From: Absidia repens
Taxonomy: Eukaryota; Mucoromycota; Mucoromycetes; Mucorales; Cunninghamellaceae
NCBI GenBank assembly: GCA_002105175.1
Contig: MCGE01000016.1
Location: forward strand, 627,501-691,500
Direction of reading: 5' to 3'
DNA length: 64,000 bases
Positions within the stretch are counted from its first letter, which is position 1. Every line of letters begins with the position of its first letter. The notes beneath the pieces were generated by a model. That model was not told the origin of the DNA. It ran no database searches and saw only the letters and a program-made list of their open reading frames with translations. The position numbers and the translations under genes are program-made. Shown here one piece after another: positions 23,701 through 37,140 of this stretch.

Positions 23701-24784
23701 ATCGTAAAGGGTCTTCCAGAGGAGCATGTTCTAAAGGGTGAGTACTGAGAGCACGATGAGAATAGATATCATTGTCGTTGGATCGCTTTCGAGGATTGTT
23801 GGTAGATTGCATGGAGGAATTGCTTGGTGTAGAAGATGATTGAGAAGATATACTTGATGAATGAGCTGACGCTGCATAGTTCGAGGAATGATTCGATGAG
23901 TTGAGTTCGTTTCGACCTGTATAGTCAAAAAAAAAGAGGACGGATGAGCGCATAGAATAGGTCAAATAAACGAATGATATACTTACTTTTCTTCTTTGTA
24001 AAACGACCAAAAATATGATGTCGTTTCTTGTCTTTTGGTGCGGCAGGTTGTTCTAAAGAAACAAAAAGAAGACATAGTAGGTTAGTCATATTTCTTCATA
24101 CATACATAATACATGCGTTTGTAATCCTACCATGGTCCTGTTTGTGAGGTTCACTAGAGTTGCTTCGTTTGAGAGGCTTTTGTTGACTGGTATAATTTTG
24201 AGGTATATGTGTTTCGCCTATTTGCCGACCACCTCTTGGAAAAGGGACAGGAGAAGCTTGTTTGCAGCGAGAAGATGCTTTTTTCACTGTAGGTTCATCT
24301 TTGAAGGAGACAGATAGCGATTCTCTGTTCATTGCATTCAGTGAGGATGGAGTTGTGTTGTCAAAGGACCGTCGACGTTGCATATTTGTAGCTGTAGTAG
24401 GAGGGACAACAATAGGAGAAGAAGATGGGTCAGGAGAGGGAAGAGTGCCGGTAGAGGAATTTCGTATATGACGTGATGAAGACCGATAACCACCAGTTGT
24501 AGATGATAATGTTTGCGTTGGTTTTGGTGAGAATAATAATGGTGATCCAGCTTAATAAATAGATGATGAATATAAAGAAAAGAAAGGAAAAAGTTAGTGC
24601 ATAAAAGAAACCTTGAAGAAATAAGCATATCAAGATAGTTTGTACCTCTTGAAGACTCCTGGGAATGATGACCAAATACACGCGTGAAGAAAGAATCATT
24701 TTGATATTGCGTTGTTCCAGAAGATGCATCAAAAGGAAGGGAAGGGGATTTGGAAACGCCAGAGCCTAATGGTGGCTGTTCCAT
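17706..24784 (-). CDS. CYR1: Adenylate cyclase (Ras-responsive fungal type)
   Basis: Makes cAMP for protein kinase A signalling, at the membrane periphery. Eleven exons on the minus strand: 24784-24646, 24550-24131, 24052-23987, 23916-23507, 23421-23412, 23343-23237, 23132-22953, 22870-22717, 22625-20507, 20397-19239 and 19157-17706. Every junction is in phase; the product is 2071 aa, close to yeast Cyr1. Order of parts: Ser-rich N-terminus (1-380); Ras-association-like region (about 440-530) with FRIFRPDETFGTLQLPL; a long leucine-rich-repeat array (about 545-1230); a PP2C-like domain (about 1240-1560) with FGLFDGRKN instead of the catalytic FDGHG; and the class III cyclase domain. There, metal-binding aspartates are visible in VFTDIKSST (D1610) and VKTEGDAFMV (about D1653), and MDYFGPVVNKASRI is present. 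The fifth exon is only 10 nt. Confidence 0.96.
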
Positions 24785-26073
24785 TGTTTTAATGATATAA
24801 AACTATAAGTTTACTGGAAAAAAATAAATAAATAAAAGAGTAAAAAAAAAAAAAGAAAAGAAAAGAAAAGGAGTGAAAGAATGGGAAGAAAAAACAAATA
24901 TTGAGGGGGGGCAAAAAAATCAAAATGGTGACACAAAATGGTCAAACAAAGTTAATTCCAGCACCGCCCCCTTTAGATGCACGCACGTTCATCCCAATCA
25001 TATGTAGAGAATATGCCATCCAGCCAAAAATCTATTTATTAGAAACTAGCCATTTTCCAAGGCTCTTCCCACAATGCTCATAGAAAACAAATAAAGATTG
25101 CCATGGGCACAATATATCGATATATAATACTCCTTATTTCTTTGCCCACAATGGAACTGTTTTTAACCAGCCTTCGTGCTTGTACCAGTACAGATGATAC
25201 TTTAAATAAAGTAAATAAATAAATAAATAAATAAAACATTACTGTATCATACTTTAAGTGTATTGTTTTATATAGTGTACTTGTCATATAGTTAATAAAG
25301 AGTCCATGATCTATTTCGGTAACTACATTTATATTGTCTAGTGTCGTTAAATATTAAATGTTTTCATAGTACAAGTCCGAGGTGGCAAAATATCGCTGGC
25401 ATTGATGGTGTACACGCAGATTCCCGAACTCCTTGCCGCTCTTTTCCTACCGTCACCACCATGATGTCCGTACAAAGTTTAATAAAAACTAGTCCAGCTC
25501 GATACTTTCCCCCAGACTCTGCCGACCTATTTCTAACACCCGAAAATTGTACATAAATTGAAACTCGAGTTAGGCGGAGAAGATAATATACTCTACATGC
25601 ATTCAAAGGACGCTATATACTATAAAAGTCTGTGTTAACCTACCTTGAAAATTTTTATAATTTTCACTTATGGCTCTCCAGCCATTTTTCCGCTGACCAC
25701 GACAGCTATTATAAAATGCGATGATAGTATTGATGTATTTTCATTTTACCTATATACAGCTTTGGTATATACAGCACGTTTGGATCACTGTTCAAACGCC
25801 GGTCGCCGATTTTATTTTTATTTTTTATATCTAGCCATACGATTATGCAGAATTCAATCCCATCTAATTCAAAGTTCTATTGGAGTATCAATGAGACGTT
25901 CGAATGGAATCTGAAAATATGCTGGCGTTTATAAACGATATAACACAAAAGCCTTTTTTATATCAGCATAAACTAAATCCACCAAGGATTCAATACGATA
26001 CAGTAATAACAGATCAGAAAATTGTAATATCTATGAAGTATGTAGAGTCCTGTCTTACATCCGAATCACACAT

Positions 26074-26105
<32 letters not shown>

Positions 26106-26395
26106 CATTAACCTAATATATATCCATACCACGTATACACATATATTCATCATTGCCCTAATATATATTCCGCCACGTCAAATTATAAACACTGCACGAG
26201 AGCACACGAATTGCAGAAAGACTGGCAACAGCATGACGACAAAAAACGAAAGAGAAAAAGGCAGCATTGACATTTTATTGATTTTTTTTTATTAAAAAAC
26301 ATATGAGATAATATAACTAATAAAACATTGATAGCTAGTCATAAGATGGGGACGGGGTGGAGCAAAGATAATAAATTAATAGATTAACCCTATGT
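24785..26395. other. Upstream region of CYR1
   Basis: About 1.6 kb between the adenylate cyclase start and the 3' end of the FYR gene. It includes an (AAAT)n tract near 25207-25236, a slightly GC-richer patch at 25370-25560 and (TA)n sequence near 26090-26105. No convincing ORF or RNA gene is seen. The length suits a complex promoter for CYR1. Confidence 0.5.
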
Positions 26396-27754
26396 CTATT
26401 CATCAGAGGATTTTTCTTTCAACCTTGACGATGTTCTAGTATTTGATGTTTCCGAGTCTTTTGGGTCGTCGGCTTTGTCGTAGTTTTCGAGTCCTTCGAT
26501 CAATCGCACTGTGATCAGATCAGAGAAGCCATAGAACTATCATGAAGCAAAATACGTCAACAATCAATGATGTATGCTGATTTTGATTTTCTCCTATTTT
26601 TTTTTATCGTCAATAATGTACTTACCAGTGGTCCGCTCACACGTGTTCCTTGTGATTTGCTTTTCAAACATGCGGTTGTCCATGGTGCAGTAGGAGTAAG
26701 GCCTGTAAAAACTTCGGAGGAGTTGACTTGTACCTGCAATCAAAAACATCAACATAAATACCCCTATCTATCAATCTAAAGCTATTATTCCGTTTACTTA
26801 CCGAGAACAGGGTCCTTCTTCGCCTTCAGATATTGTCATGGTGTATTGATTTCCAAAATGCGATTTGGTGGCACGGTAACCGATGGGGTATGGGTGGAAG
26901 TACTTGCACTTTTTTTTCAAGAATGTAACGGATTAAGTTTGTGAGTAAATAATAAGAAAGTGACACACATATACACACACCCATATGCTTCCACCTAGTA
27001 TGACTTACACCGCTCCTGCTCCAGTATTTACGCCGATGTTCGCCGGTATAAATCTTGCCCAAATCCCAAACAGTTGTTCCTATGGATGCTAAAGTGAATG
27101 GTCCTTCAATGTTCATGGGCATATGGTCTTCTTGCTTTTGTAATTCTCTTAATTTTTCCAACTTTTCCCGATTGTAGTTTTGTTGAATTCGGTCCTGTTG
27201 ATCTAAAAATTCATCCAAGTCTACCTATGATAAACACAAAGTAAAGGAGTTAGAATGGGAGAGAGACAGAGATTATAGTAGAGAAGTACGCCGTACATAT
27301 ACTTACTGTGTCATCGGGTGCTTCACCTTTTAATCTTCTTGAGGAGCGCCCAGTCGTCATCAGGGCTACTTTTTTGTTTGCTTTGGATCCATTGTATTTC
27401 GGAGCAGATCGTTTGACGGCAGGGAAAATTTTCGGGGGTGGTGGAAGATCTCTTAGAAGAGCTGAAGTCTAAAGAAGAGATAATAGAAATGTGGGTATGT
27501 CGAGCTCTAATAATTTTAAAAGGTGGAGTGAGTGGAGGAAGGGGGAGATTCCCTTACCGGACCCATATTTTTGGCAAGACCAAGTTCTTCCAGGAGTTTT
27601 TGATTCTCGAGCATCTTTTGCCGTCGTACTTCTTCATAGCTACTATATAAAATAAATTCGAACCTGTTAATAAAAAACCCCCCCTAAATGAAGAATTGTT
27701 TCTTAATTCAGAATACCTTATTTCGAGTCTATCAACGTCGTTTTTGACATCCAT
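26396..27754 (-). CDS. FYRN/FYRC-domain nuclear protein (1-nt frameshift in this sequence)
   Basis: FYRN and FYRC motifs form one chromatin-associated fold, known in TBRG1, MLL-type proteins and some fungal regulators. Seven exons: 27754-27717, 27642-27558, 27468-27307, 27224-27009, 26908-26802, 26733-26626 and 26536-26396. A charged coiled-coil-like region (NREKLEKLRELQKQEDHM) precedes FYRN, seen as TVWDLGKIYTGEHRRKYWS and YFHPYPIGYRATKSHFG. FYRC follows as FTGLTPTAPWTTACLK and VSGPLFYGFSD. Exon 5 ends one base out of phase with exon 6: GGA-CCC-TGT-TCT-CG is found, while an extra T after CCC would give the family-typical GPLFSVQVN. The exons total 857 nt, one short of 286 codons. The extreme C-terminus is acidic and Ser-rich. 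The frameshift lies near 26804-26812. Confidence 0.85.
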
Positions 27755-28046
27755 GATAAAGTCGTAAACGAAAAAATAAAATAAAATAAGGAACAAACAA
27801 AAAAAAAAAAAAAAAATTGACGCGCTTTGAATCACCAAAAATACTGTGTGAGGTGAGCGGCGTTCGAATTCATAAAAGGCATATGTCACAGAATCGTGAA
27901 GAGGCAAAAAATAAAAAGTTTATAAAACTAAAAATCATTCTATATAAATATATATAAAAGCCAAAAAATTTAATAAAACATATAAAGGAGTATGTGTATA
28001 TAAGAATTAAACTATTTTGATGAAGAGTGGAGGAAAGGGATCTAAA

Positions 28047-31000
28047 TTAAGCTACATGTTGAGGGTGGTGTTGAATGGAATCGGTAATATGATGCATGGT
28101 GTCGTTGTAAAATGATTTCGAGAAATCACTATGATCAGTGGGTGTTTCCGGTAGGAGGTTCATTGATTGTGCATTTGATTGAGAAGAAGAAGGAGGAGTT
28201 GTCGAAATACTGATTGCCGCAGAATGATCATAAGGATATCCATTTGTATCCGCCCACATTTTGATAGCATCCATCATATCCAAGATTTTATCTTCCTGTC
28301 CACCAAAAATATCTACAATAATAATCAGGGTCAGTTACTGTTTCTTGTTCTTGTCGATATACTCAAAATATATACCTTTGATTGTATACCGGCCATCCAC
28401 CACAACACCTTCTCTACCCATAAATTTGAAGGCCGCCACAATGTTATCCAAAATCTTCATGCTGACAGAACCGCCTTTCTGATCTGGGTTGCGTCTAACA
28501 GTCTTGTTGCTTAAACTTTCCAACAGTACAATTAGAGTATCACCATTTCGGAATGCACTAGAAATATCCACCACCTTTTTTCCTTCAGGTAAATACTGGT
28601 TGATCCAAGTGACGTATTGCAAATTGGTCCATGAGCGTTCCGGTTTGTTGATCGTTTCCTCGGGAGTCGGTACCATCGTTAAGAGAGAAGGCTGGGTCAT
28701 TGGTTCGGCTCCACCTATTGCTTTCGCTGCTGCTGTTGCTGCTGCTGCTGCTTCCGCTGCTGCTACTCGTTGTTGGTAATTTTGGCGCTGAGCTGTTTCG
28801 TAAGGGTCAATATTGTCTTCATCACTATCCCCATTGTCAGATAAAATATCAATGTTGTTGATATTCCTAGTCGGTGTTGATGAAGATATCTGCATGGATG
28901 GTTCATCGAATTTACTGAAGTTGCTATCGATCAAAGAAGGTGGTGGGAAACCATCCATTTGAGGTTCTTCCTCCTCGATCACTCTCTGCATTGGTTCGTT
29001 TCCAGTCGGAGGTGCTTTGTACATAATGACGGATGGTGGACGAGGTCGCATACGCTGGGCAACATCTAATGGGACGGTGGCAACTTGATTGGACGACATT
29101 ACTGGGCCTAGACAAAAAAAAAAAAAGAAGAAAAAAAACCAGTTAGCCTACCTTGTCTTGTAATGATGTTCGTTGCTCTGAATCCAGTTTCACGTTACAT
29201 GTAAAATCCCGCATAATGGTTGCTTTCATCAGTGCTTGTAACCAAAGTTTCATAACATCCTGGGTATCCGTGTAAAAGAAGAAGGTTCGTTCATGTTCAT
29301 GTTGAGCTTTAAAGCAGTACTTGTTGCTATGAATAGTTTCGTCCACTATCACCCGGTACCCACGCAAATTGATGATGCCTTTCATCCGCACATCCTGCAA
29401 AATATATATATAGATATATATAATCAGTACAGAGGACAACCAATCACCCGTTCATTTTTTTTTCTATCCTTTACCTTGGGGCTTTTGAAGTAAAATAGGT
29501 TGGTGCCTTTCAAAACAAACCATCTTTTGTTCCAAGTCTTGTATTTGTCGCCTTGTTTGTGAAGCCATCCTTCATGGTCCGGGGCTTGTGACTCATCAGC
29601 TGAAAGACGTGGAATAGGGTTGTCAATTGATGCCATGGATAATTTTTGTTCGGCAGGATGGTTCATTTTTGTTGACATCTAAAAAAAAAAAAAAAAGGTG
29701 TCAGAATAATATCGTTTTTATTGATTGCCATTACGATTTCTACCTTTTGTTGCGAATGATCATGATGCAAGTTGATGCTTTTTGTTGGTGCGCTAAAAGA
29801 GATGGCTGGATGCGCCGCATCTTTGTTGATATCCCTTTGAGAACTGAATGTAGACTGTGTGGAGTGATCACTGCTTCTGAGTGTTCCAGTACCGGATGAG
29901 GAGGTGGTGTTGTAGGTGTTGGAACGACTAACATTGTTACTGTAGCTGCTTGGATTGGAGACGACGCTGGTACCGGAGTTTGGACGGCGGTTCACTTGAT
30001 GACTGAAATGTTGGTGCCCACCGGAAGAGGAGGATGAGGAGGATGTAGACGATGATGGTGGAGCAGGTGCCTTCCGAGGATACTGGTACAAACTATCAGT
30101 GTCGACCGACGAGGACAAGGTGGATCGAGGATGTCGAGGAGAGGATCGATAAACATCAGCATCAGTCGTCGAGGATGATACAGAGCCTGTGATGGATGGT
30201 GCATATTGGCGTTCCTGCCCCGAAGGAGAGTGACCTGAGGAGATAGATACATGGGGGACCTGCCCTTGTTCTTCGGTGGTGTTAGCATCCTAAAAAAACG
30301 AAATAGCGGAGAGATTTCTGGTTTTTAATATGCCCGTATTCAAATGATCCCTAATTGACGTCCACATGTACACATTATATATGTCTTTTTCTCCTTACTT
30401 CATTCGCCGTTTTGCCAGTATCCGTTCTTGATGATTGCTCTTTCTCGGTAGTCAGTTTGTTGATTGCTGTCATAATTTTGTATCGCCGTCCATATGCTGT
30501 TATGCCTAATTCTTTCAATGTATCCATGTTGAGATCCAAAAGTACATCACCGGTGATTTCTTGTTCTAATCCGTCACCCGTCAAAAAAAAAAAAAAAAAA
30601 AAATAAGAAAAACAAAAAAGGTTAAAATTTGATTGATTAAATCTTGATATTGCCGTACCAACAAAATTATCTACCGCATTTTCCAGACCAACAGATTTCA
30701 GCCAAGTGCAAACACCTTCGACATCCCATTGTTCGGTTGTCTGATTTGACAAAGACGAAGAATCAACAGTATCATTGGTGTGTGATGGTGAAGTGTCAGG
30801 GGGAGTCGACATCGAGGGGTTGGTGGTGTTGCTATTTATATACGAATCTGTTGCTATTGTTGTTGTAGCTGTTGTATCCTCCTGTTGCGTCGGAATATTT
30901 TGTTGATTCAGTGATAAGGCGGCCACACTCATGCGACTTGATCTAGTCGGAGACGTGTAGTTCATAGGGAAAAGACCGACCTGTCACCCAAAGATGATAA

Positions 31001-31312
31001 AAAAATTTAGTCAGCTGAGTACAAAGTAAAGGATTGTTTGATTTGATTTGTACGGTACTTACTTGCCCTCTTCGGTTTTGACCCTATGAAGTTTCATGAG
31101 TAAAAAAAAGAAAAAAAGGAAAAAGAAGGTGTGTTATTAGTGAAAAAGACAAAGCTAAGGGTTATCATGTATGTTACCTGCCACCAACCATCCAAGTACT
31201 TTTCATCTTTTTCTATAACAAGGATGGATTCGCCAGCATAGAAGGTGATCTCATCTTCATGTTCCCTTTCAAAGTCGTGGATGGCAAAGACAATTTCAGA
31301 CTTTGTAGGCAT
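28047..31312 (-). CDS. Boi-type polarity protein: SH3-SAM-PH plus CH-like domain
   Basis: Scaffold for polarised growth, related to yeast Boi1/Boi2 and fission-yeast Pob1, which act at growth sites with Cdc42 and exocyst or formin partners. Nine exons: 31312-31178, 31083-31063 (21 nt), 30980-30659, 30565-30399, 30289-29744, 29678-29475, 29394-29199, 29107-28376 and 28312-28047. The product is 862 aa. SH3 is residues 1-62 (AIHDFEREHEDEITF, DGWWQ, GLFPMNY). SAM is about 130-210 (GVCTWLKSVGLENAVDNFV, ITGDVLLDLNMDTLKELGI). PH is about 430-525 (EGWLHKQGDKYKTWNKRWF to LWLQALMKATIMRDFT). The post-PH motif VPLDVAQRM is typical of Boi proteins. A calponin-homology-like domain (about 690-795; YVTWINQYLPEGKKVVDISS, FRNGDTLIVLLESLS) ends the protein. 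Confidence 0.93.
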
Positions 31313-32251
31313 GGACGTCTGGTATAGTTGTAAATAATATGTATAAATGAGTGTTGTATAAAATGGTATAAGATGAAGGAAGGGAATAATAACGACTGAA
31401 GAGCCTTTTTTTTTAAGGAAAAAAAATAGAAGGAAGAAAGTGGAGAGAAAAAAAAAAAATTCAAGAATAGGAGAGCACTTATTGATTCCAGGTTACACTG
31501 TATTTGAAAAAACGACAGACAGAGCGACACAAGTTTTTTTGCTAGGAACTAAAAGAAAAAAAATAAGTAATGGTGAAACATTCAAGGAACAAAAATGTAG
31601 CTCAAAGTAACATAATAATACAATAATACTGAGCACCAAGTTATTGTACCTTAGACAACACTGCACCTTTATTGTCCTTTTTGATATTCTTACCCGCTTC
31701 AATCTTTTACAGTTGAAATCCTAATTTCAAATTCCGCTGCTATCTATTCAGCATTGCACACTTATCGTAAGGTTTCTGTACGTGATCTAGTTTTCTAAAT
31801 ATTTCGATTACCACCTAAAAACAAAAACGGGGTGTCTCACATGTTTCTTTAATGTACTAGATTTATTCCATTTTTTAAGGAGCTTATCACTATGCTTCAA
31901 ATCTTAATAAATATGCGAATATTATCATACCAAAAAGATGGCTCCCGTAAAAAAAGTAAACTTAATGCACGGACCATAGATGATCCTTTTTCTACATACT
32001 TTATAGCAATTGTGCTTGTCATACTGTACTGTATTCTTTTTAAAGATTCCCGCTGATATTTACACAAACATATCCATGATATTGTTACTGTTACCATGCG
32101 CAGGTGATCAAAAACAACCATGGGAATCATTCAAACGCCGATCCACTTATGCCCTTTTTTTATTTTTTTATTTCTTTTCTCACTCAAAAGTCGTTTTGTA
32201 TCTCTTTTTTTCATTCTTTTTTATTTTATTTTATTTTTTAACTGTCTCTGA
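31313..32251. promoter_or_regulatory. Divergent upstream region (Boi-like / SSK2-like)
   Basis: About 940 bp between two outward-facing start codons. It is AT-rich, with T runs just before the SSK2-type ATG (32155-32240) and A or T runs near 31405-31460. No gene is seen, and no specific site can be named. Confidence 0.5.
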
Positions 32252-35200
32252 ATGGAAGAAGTTAAAAGAGTGCGGTGGTCTTCATCCGAAACTGACGCCA
32301 TTGCATCAAGCCATTCACCAACCGCGTTTTCAACTCTTGGTGCTGGCGGTTCTACCCCTACTCTACCTTCAACTGCGCTACCACCTTACACTTCTTTTGA
32401 CTTCTCATTCCGCACTCATTATACAACCCCCGAGTCTTCCAACGATGATGAATCAGAAAGCGACATGGACCTCTTCCCTGATGACGACGACGAGGATGAC
32501 GATGAAGACGAGGACTCCGAAGTGGATGACGACGATTCTGGGCAACCCATTTATTATGGACCTTCTTCAGCTACAACATCACAACAAGCAAGCCACACCA
32601 TTACTGCAGAAATTGCTCATGAACGACGAGAATGGCAGCAAATGCTTCAGTCAGTCCTTCGTGGTGAAGTTATCAAAAGCGAAAAAAAACGTCTTCTCAA
32701 CACTGATGTCCTTCAGCAAAAGAACTCTATACAAGAAATATGGTTATCTTTACGGGCGTTACTGCGTGGACGAACCATGACTGACGAAATCAAGTTTTTG
32801 GAGGAAAGCCGACAATCGATCGACCAAGTAGTGGAAACTATCATGCAATTCAAGGTGAATCCAGATGCCGACGACCCCGCTCTTATTCAAGTGGCCGAAG
32901 TCCTCAAAAACGTTGATCGTGTAGAATCTCTTTACGCTACTCGAGCTGAAATGATACAAGCCCATCCTCGATATGGCTCTTTATCCTTCCAGGTCCGCCT
33001 TGACGCCCTCAATGCTTGGTGTACCGTTACTCGAAGCTTGCGCATGCAATTCAAAATTTTGCGGAACTGGACTGGTTCTGATGATCTTCAAATATCTCAT
33101 CATCGCTTGGCGTCTTCTTCATCATCATCGCCTGTTGCAGCCAGTAGTTACACGCAACAACAACAACATCATCATCATAATCATCATCACAATCATCAAC
33201 ACCATCATCATCATCATCATCATTATCATCGCACCAGTTCTGATTCCCATTCTTCGACACAATCCTCCAGCACAATCAACCCATCCGAACAACAGCTACC
33301 TTTACACACAACAACCACCAGTAGTAATACAAGCAGCGACACCAGCTACGGTGGGAATCTTCAAAATAAGGATTTCTCTTTTGTGGAACGCATTCTTCGT
33401 GAATCGGCCCTCCAGGATACCTTCGACAAACGCACGCTATCAGCACTCAATTCGCTCCTACTCAAGTCCAAAGAAACCATGATTGCCAACAGCACACTCT
33501 TCCACGAAATGAATTTACCTCCTTTTGTTGATGAATTACAGCATCTGGCTCGGTTCCCTGCTAGGTTGGTGGAGGAAGCGCTCAATATCCGACTTGAGAC
33601 CAAAGACCAAATCATTGACCCTCCCAAACAAATGGTGGATGCGATGTTGGAGGATTGCCGCGGACTACTTGCCTTGGCTTATCGGGTGAAACAACAATAC
33701 CAAGAATTGGCCCATCCTGCCCCTGGTTGGACATTGGCAGATGATGATGATCTTACCAAAAAATACGATGCCGTGGTGATGGATGCGGTGCGATTTTACT
33801 TCAAATTGATGACCTGGAAATTGGACTTTGAAAAGGAAAACAGCTTGCGTGAATGCGAAGTATTGGAAAAAGAATGGGAATTTCTCCAATCAACTGTATG
33901 TCAGAATACTGTTGCAACTTATTATGAATGTACTGAACAGTTTTGGTAAGTTGTCCAACCCCTCCCCCCCAAAAAAAACAACGGTCTTTTGATTTATTTT
34001 TTGTTTGACTTTATCTCATTTTGAATTTTTTATTACTGTTACTATCATTAGTGGTCTTACAATTCGGCAACTACAAGATGTGATGACTGATTTGAATGCT
34101 ATTATCAAGATTGATAAGCAGGATGGTGGTGGTGATGTTGACCTTGAATCAAGATATACCAAATTACTGCATGTGATGCGGATGCGTGCCCGAAAAATTC
34201 TCCAGTTTGCAAAGTAAGTTGCTACTATAATATATATATATAAATTATGCATTACTTAAATGGTATTTTTACTCTTCAATAGATTCTTTATGGGGAAACT
34301 TGAAAATGCAGCTGAATATTCCTTTGATCCCAACAACCTTGATGTCTTGGTCCAATATCTTGTCGAGACGGGCCATTTTTTTGTGCGAACGAATACATAT
34401 GAAGACGAACGAATCTATATCATTGCATCACCATCATTATACAACCGGCCTGAAATGATTTCTGTTTTGGTACAAAGTGGATTTTCTGCACCGAAGGACG
34501 GGGATTCATCAACGACACCCAATATTCAAAGTGGCTACTCGTCCCATTACTTTACAACAAATACAACTGGTGGCATTCATGACAACCTTGCCTATGATGT
34601 GCAGCAGCAGCAACAACAGCAAGAACAGCAACAAGACTATGTATTATTTGTGGCACCATGGCAAAGCTTCTTTTGGACTGGGGTTATCATGGACCTGGAC
34701 AATATTCCTCTGGTGAATATTCATTTGAAACCCAAGCGCGTGCGATTGGTGACAAATATCTCATCAAGAAACTTTAAGGCCATCAAGTCGTTGTTTTGGA
34801 CCTCCATCAAGCATGCTGGGTTAGGCATCGTGCGGGAACAGCGATCGCATGTACCCAAGATACACAAGGATATGCGTAAGCTCAAGGCGACCATTTACAA
34901 ATTGACAGAAACCATCATGACCAGTGTGTATACAATCCGCGACCAAACGCTTACCTCAGGGTGTCATGAATTGGTCGAGGAATGCTTCAGCTTTGCAAGT
35001 GACTTTGGTATCCGCGTTTCAAAACTCTTTGACCCACGGCATCGACTTCCTCTCGATCTCAAACTGACCCAACTGGCCATTCAGTGGATCTGCTTTATCA
35101 CGGACGATTGTACACCTACGGACCGACGGACCTTTCGATGGGCGGTGGCGGCACTTGAATTTGGCCAGGTGATGACTAAGGGCACCAACATGCTGGCGCT

Positions 35201-37140
35201 TGGGGATGCGGATTTTTCCATGCTGCAAAGCAAAGTGGCAAGGTGCATTGCATTACTGATTTCTCATTTTGATGTTCTGGGGACACGGTGGACGTTTGAA
35301 GTGCAGCAAAAGGAAGAACTACGAAAACGAGGGATCACAGCAAGACGGAACTCTTATATCACCAGCAACAGCAACAGCAACATATCCCGCACCGATGGTC
35401 ATGACAGCAATCGACATGGCGGCAGGCCCCATCGCGGTGGACATTCAGAAACAAGCAAAGGCGTGGCAGGTGCAGAACTAGGCAACGAAGCGGCGGTGGC
35501 AGCAGCGCATCGATATATCCGGGATGCATGGATGCGTGACATTACTCAATTGGAATCGGCCCGCAGCAAGAAAGAACAGGAAGCCAATATTGTGGGCAAA
35601 GTACTCGATGACCAGAAACCCGAAGATCAATCCTTGGTGTTTTTGGCGCCATCCTCCTCCAATATTTCCTTTCGCTGGCAGCAGGGTCGGTATATCGGTG
35701 CTGGCACATTCGGCTCTGTCTACATGGCGATCAATTTGGATACCTCAAGTATTATGGCGGTAAAGGAAATCAGGTTCCCTGACTCCAGTGCTTTGTCTGC
35801 TCTCCATAAAGCTATCAAGGAAGAAATGAATGTTATGGAAATGCTCTCTCACAGGAACATTGTACAATATTATGGAATGGTAAAAATAGAAGAAAGGTTG
35901 ATGATCATTTGATTCGATATTTTTTTTACTAATCAGGTATGGTTTCGTTTTTTTAGGAAGTACATAGAGACAAAGTCAACATTTTTATGGAATATTGTGA
36001 AAATGGAAGCCTGGGATCACTATTGGAAGGTGGTGGTAGAATCGAAGCGGAGTACTATATTGTTGATTATGTTTATCAACTGCTTAGCGGGCTGGCCTAT
36101 CTTCATGACAATAATATTTTACATCGTGATATCAAACCTGATAGTAAGTTGGCTAGATGGAGGTGACAAAGGGATAAAAAAAATGACTCATACTGACCAT
36201 TCCATTTTTATAGATATATTGATCGATCACCAAGGACAATTGAAATTGACTGATTTTGGCGCATCGAAAATTATTGCGCATGGACAGAAGACATTGGGTG
36301 TAGCTACGGCCAAGGTGGCAAACAGTCTGGCTGGAACGCCTATGTATATGGTACTAAAACAGAAAAAAAGAAATAAAGAACGTCCCAAGTGGTTTGGAGC
36401 ATTAGATTCATTTGCTTTTTTTTTTTAAAAAAAAAATATAGTCTCCAGAAGTCATTACCGGTGGTGATACGGGACGAAAAGGATCAATGGACATATGGTC
36501 TCTAGGCTGTTGTGTTGTGCAAATGGCAACTGGACGTAGACCATGGAGTACCCTGGACAATGAATGGTCAGTGATGTTTCATGTGGTCACTGGACATCCA
36601 CCTTTGCCGGACCCCTCGCAATTATCCAGCTCTGGCATTTCCTTCCTCAAACAGTGCTTCACTCGAAACCCACATGAACGACCTACAGCACACGAGCTTT
36701 TATCTCATTCTTGGATCACCAATTATCTGGAGCATGGCATTATTGTGGATGAAGACGACAATGACGACGAAAAGGTAGAAGAAGTGAGGGACATTAGTTT
36801 ACCACCCTCTCCAAACATTCTGAACGACGCCACAATGAACAACAGCGACGATGACAATGATGGACTAAAGGGCGAAACTATTTCGGTCGATCACACCGCC
36901 ATGACGACGGCACCTATTTTACCATCATTACCCACACCTTCCACTTCGGCAACACAGCTCTTTCATCATCGACAACAGATAGGATTGAAAAAAGATGGCA
37001 TGATGACGGATCAAAAAGTCAACACCGTTGACAACAACATGTTACACTTGGGGGACAAGGATTTATTGGAACAGCAGCAGTGGCAAGAAAAACAAAACAT
37101 ACATCAAAATAGGACTTCCATAGCAAAACACACTTCATAA
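32252..37140 (+). CDS. SSK2: SSK2/SSK22/Wis4-type MAP kinase kinase kinase
   Basis: Top kinase of the stress (HOG/p38) MAP kinase cascade; in relatives a response regulator activates it to phosphorylate the Pbs2/Wis1 MAPKK. Six exons: 32252-33945, 34052-34213, 34283-35879, 35957-36143, 36214-36350 and 36442-37140, giving 1491 aa. The N-terminal part has an acidic stretch (LFPDDDDEDDDEDEDSEVDD), a His-rich low-complexity insert near residues 305-325, and a long helical regulatory region typical of this class. The kinase domain (about 1080-1350) has the glycine loop IGAGTFGSVYM, the lysine in MAVKEIRF, HRDIKPDN, DFGASK, SPEVITG and DIWSLGCCVV, so it should be active. The acidic tail after residue 1360 looks disordered. 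An AATAAA lies at about 37394. Confidence 0.95.

Noticed and set aside
17706..24784. Separate genes for the LRR, PP2C and cyclase ORFs
   Set aside because: All introns between them join in phase, and the domain order is that of a single fungal adenylate cyclase.
29107..29199. A break between two genes at the MSSNQ methionine inside the Boi-like locus
   Set aside because: Using the GTAACG donor at 29198 joins MRDFT to CPVMSSNQVATVPL, which matches the continuous post-PH sequence of Boi proteins.
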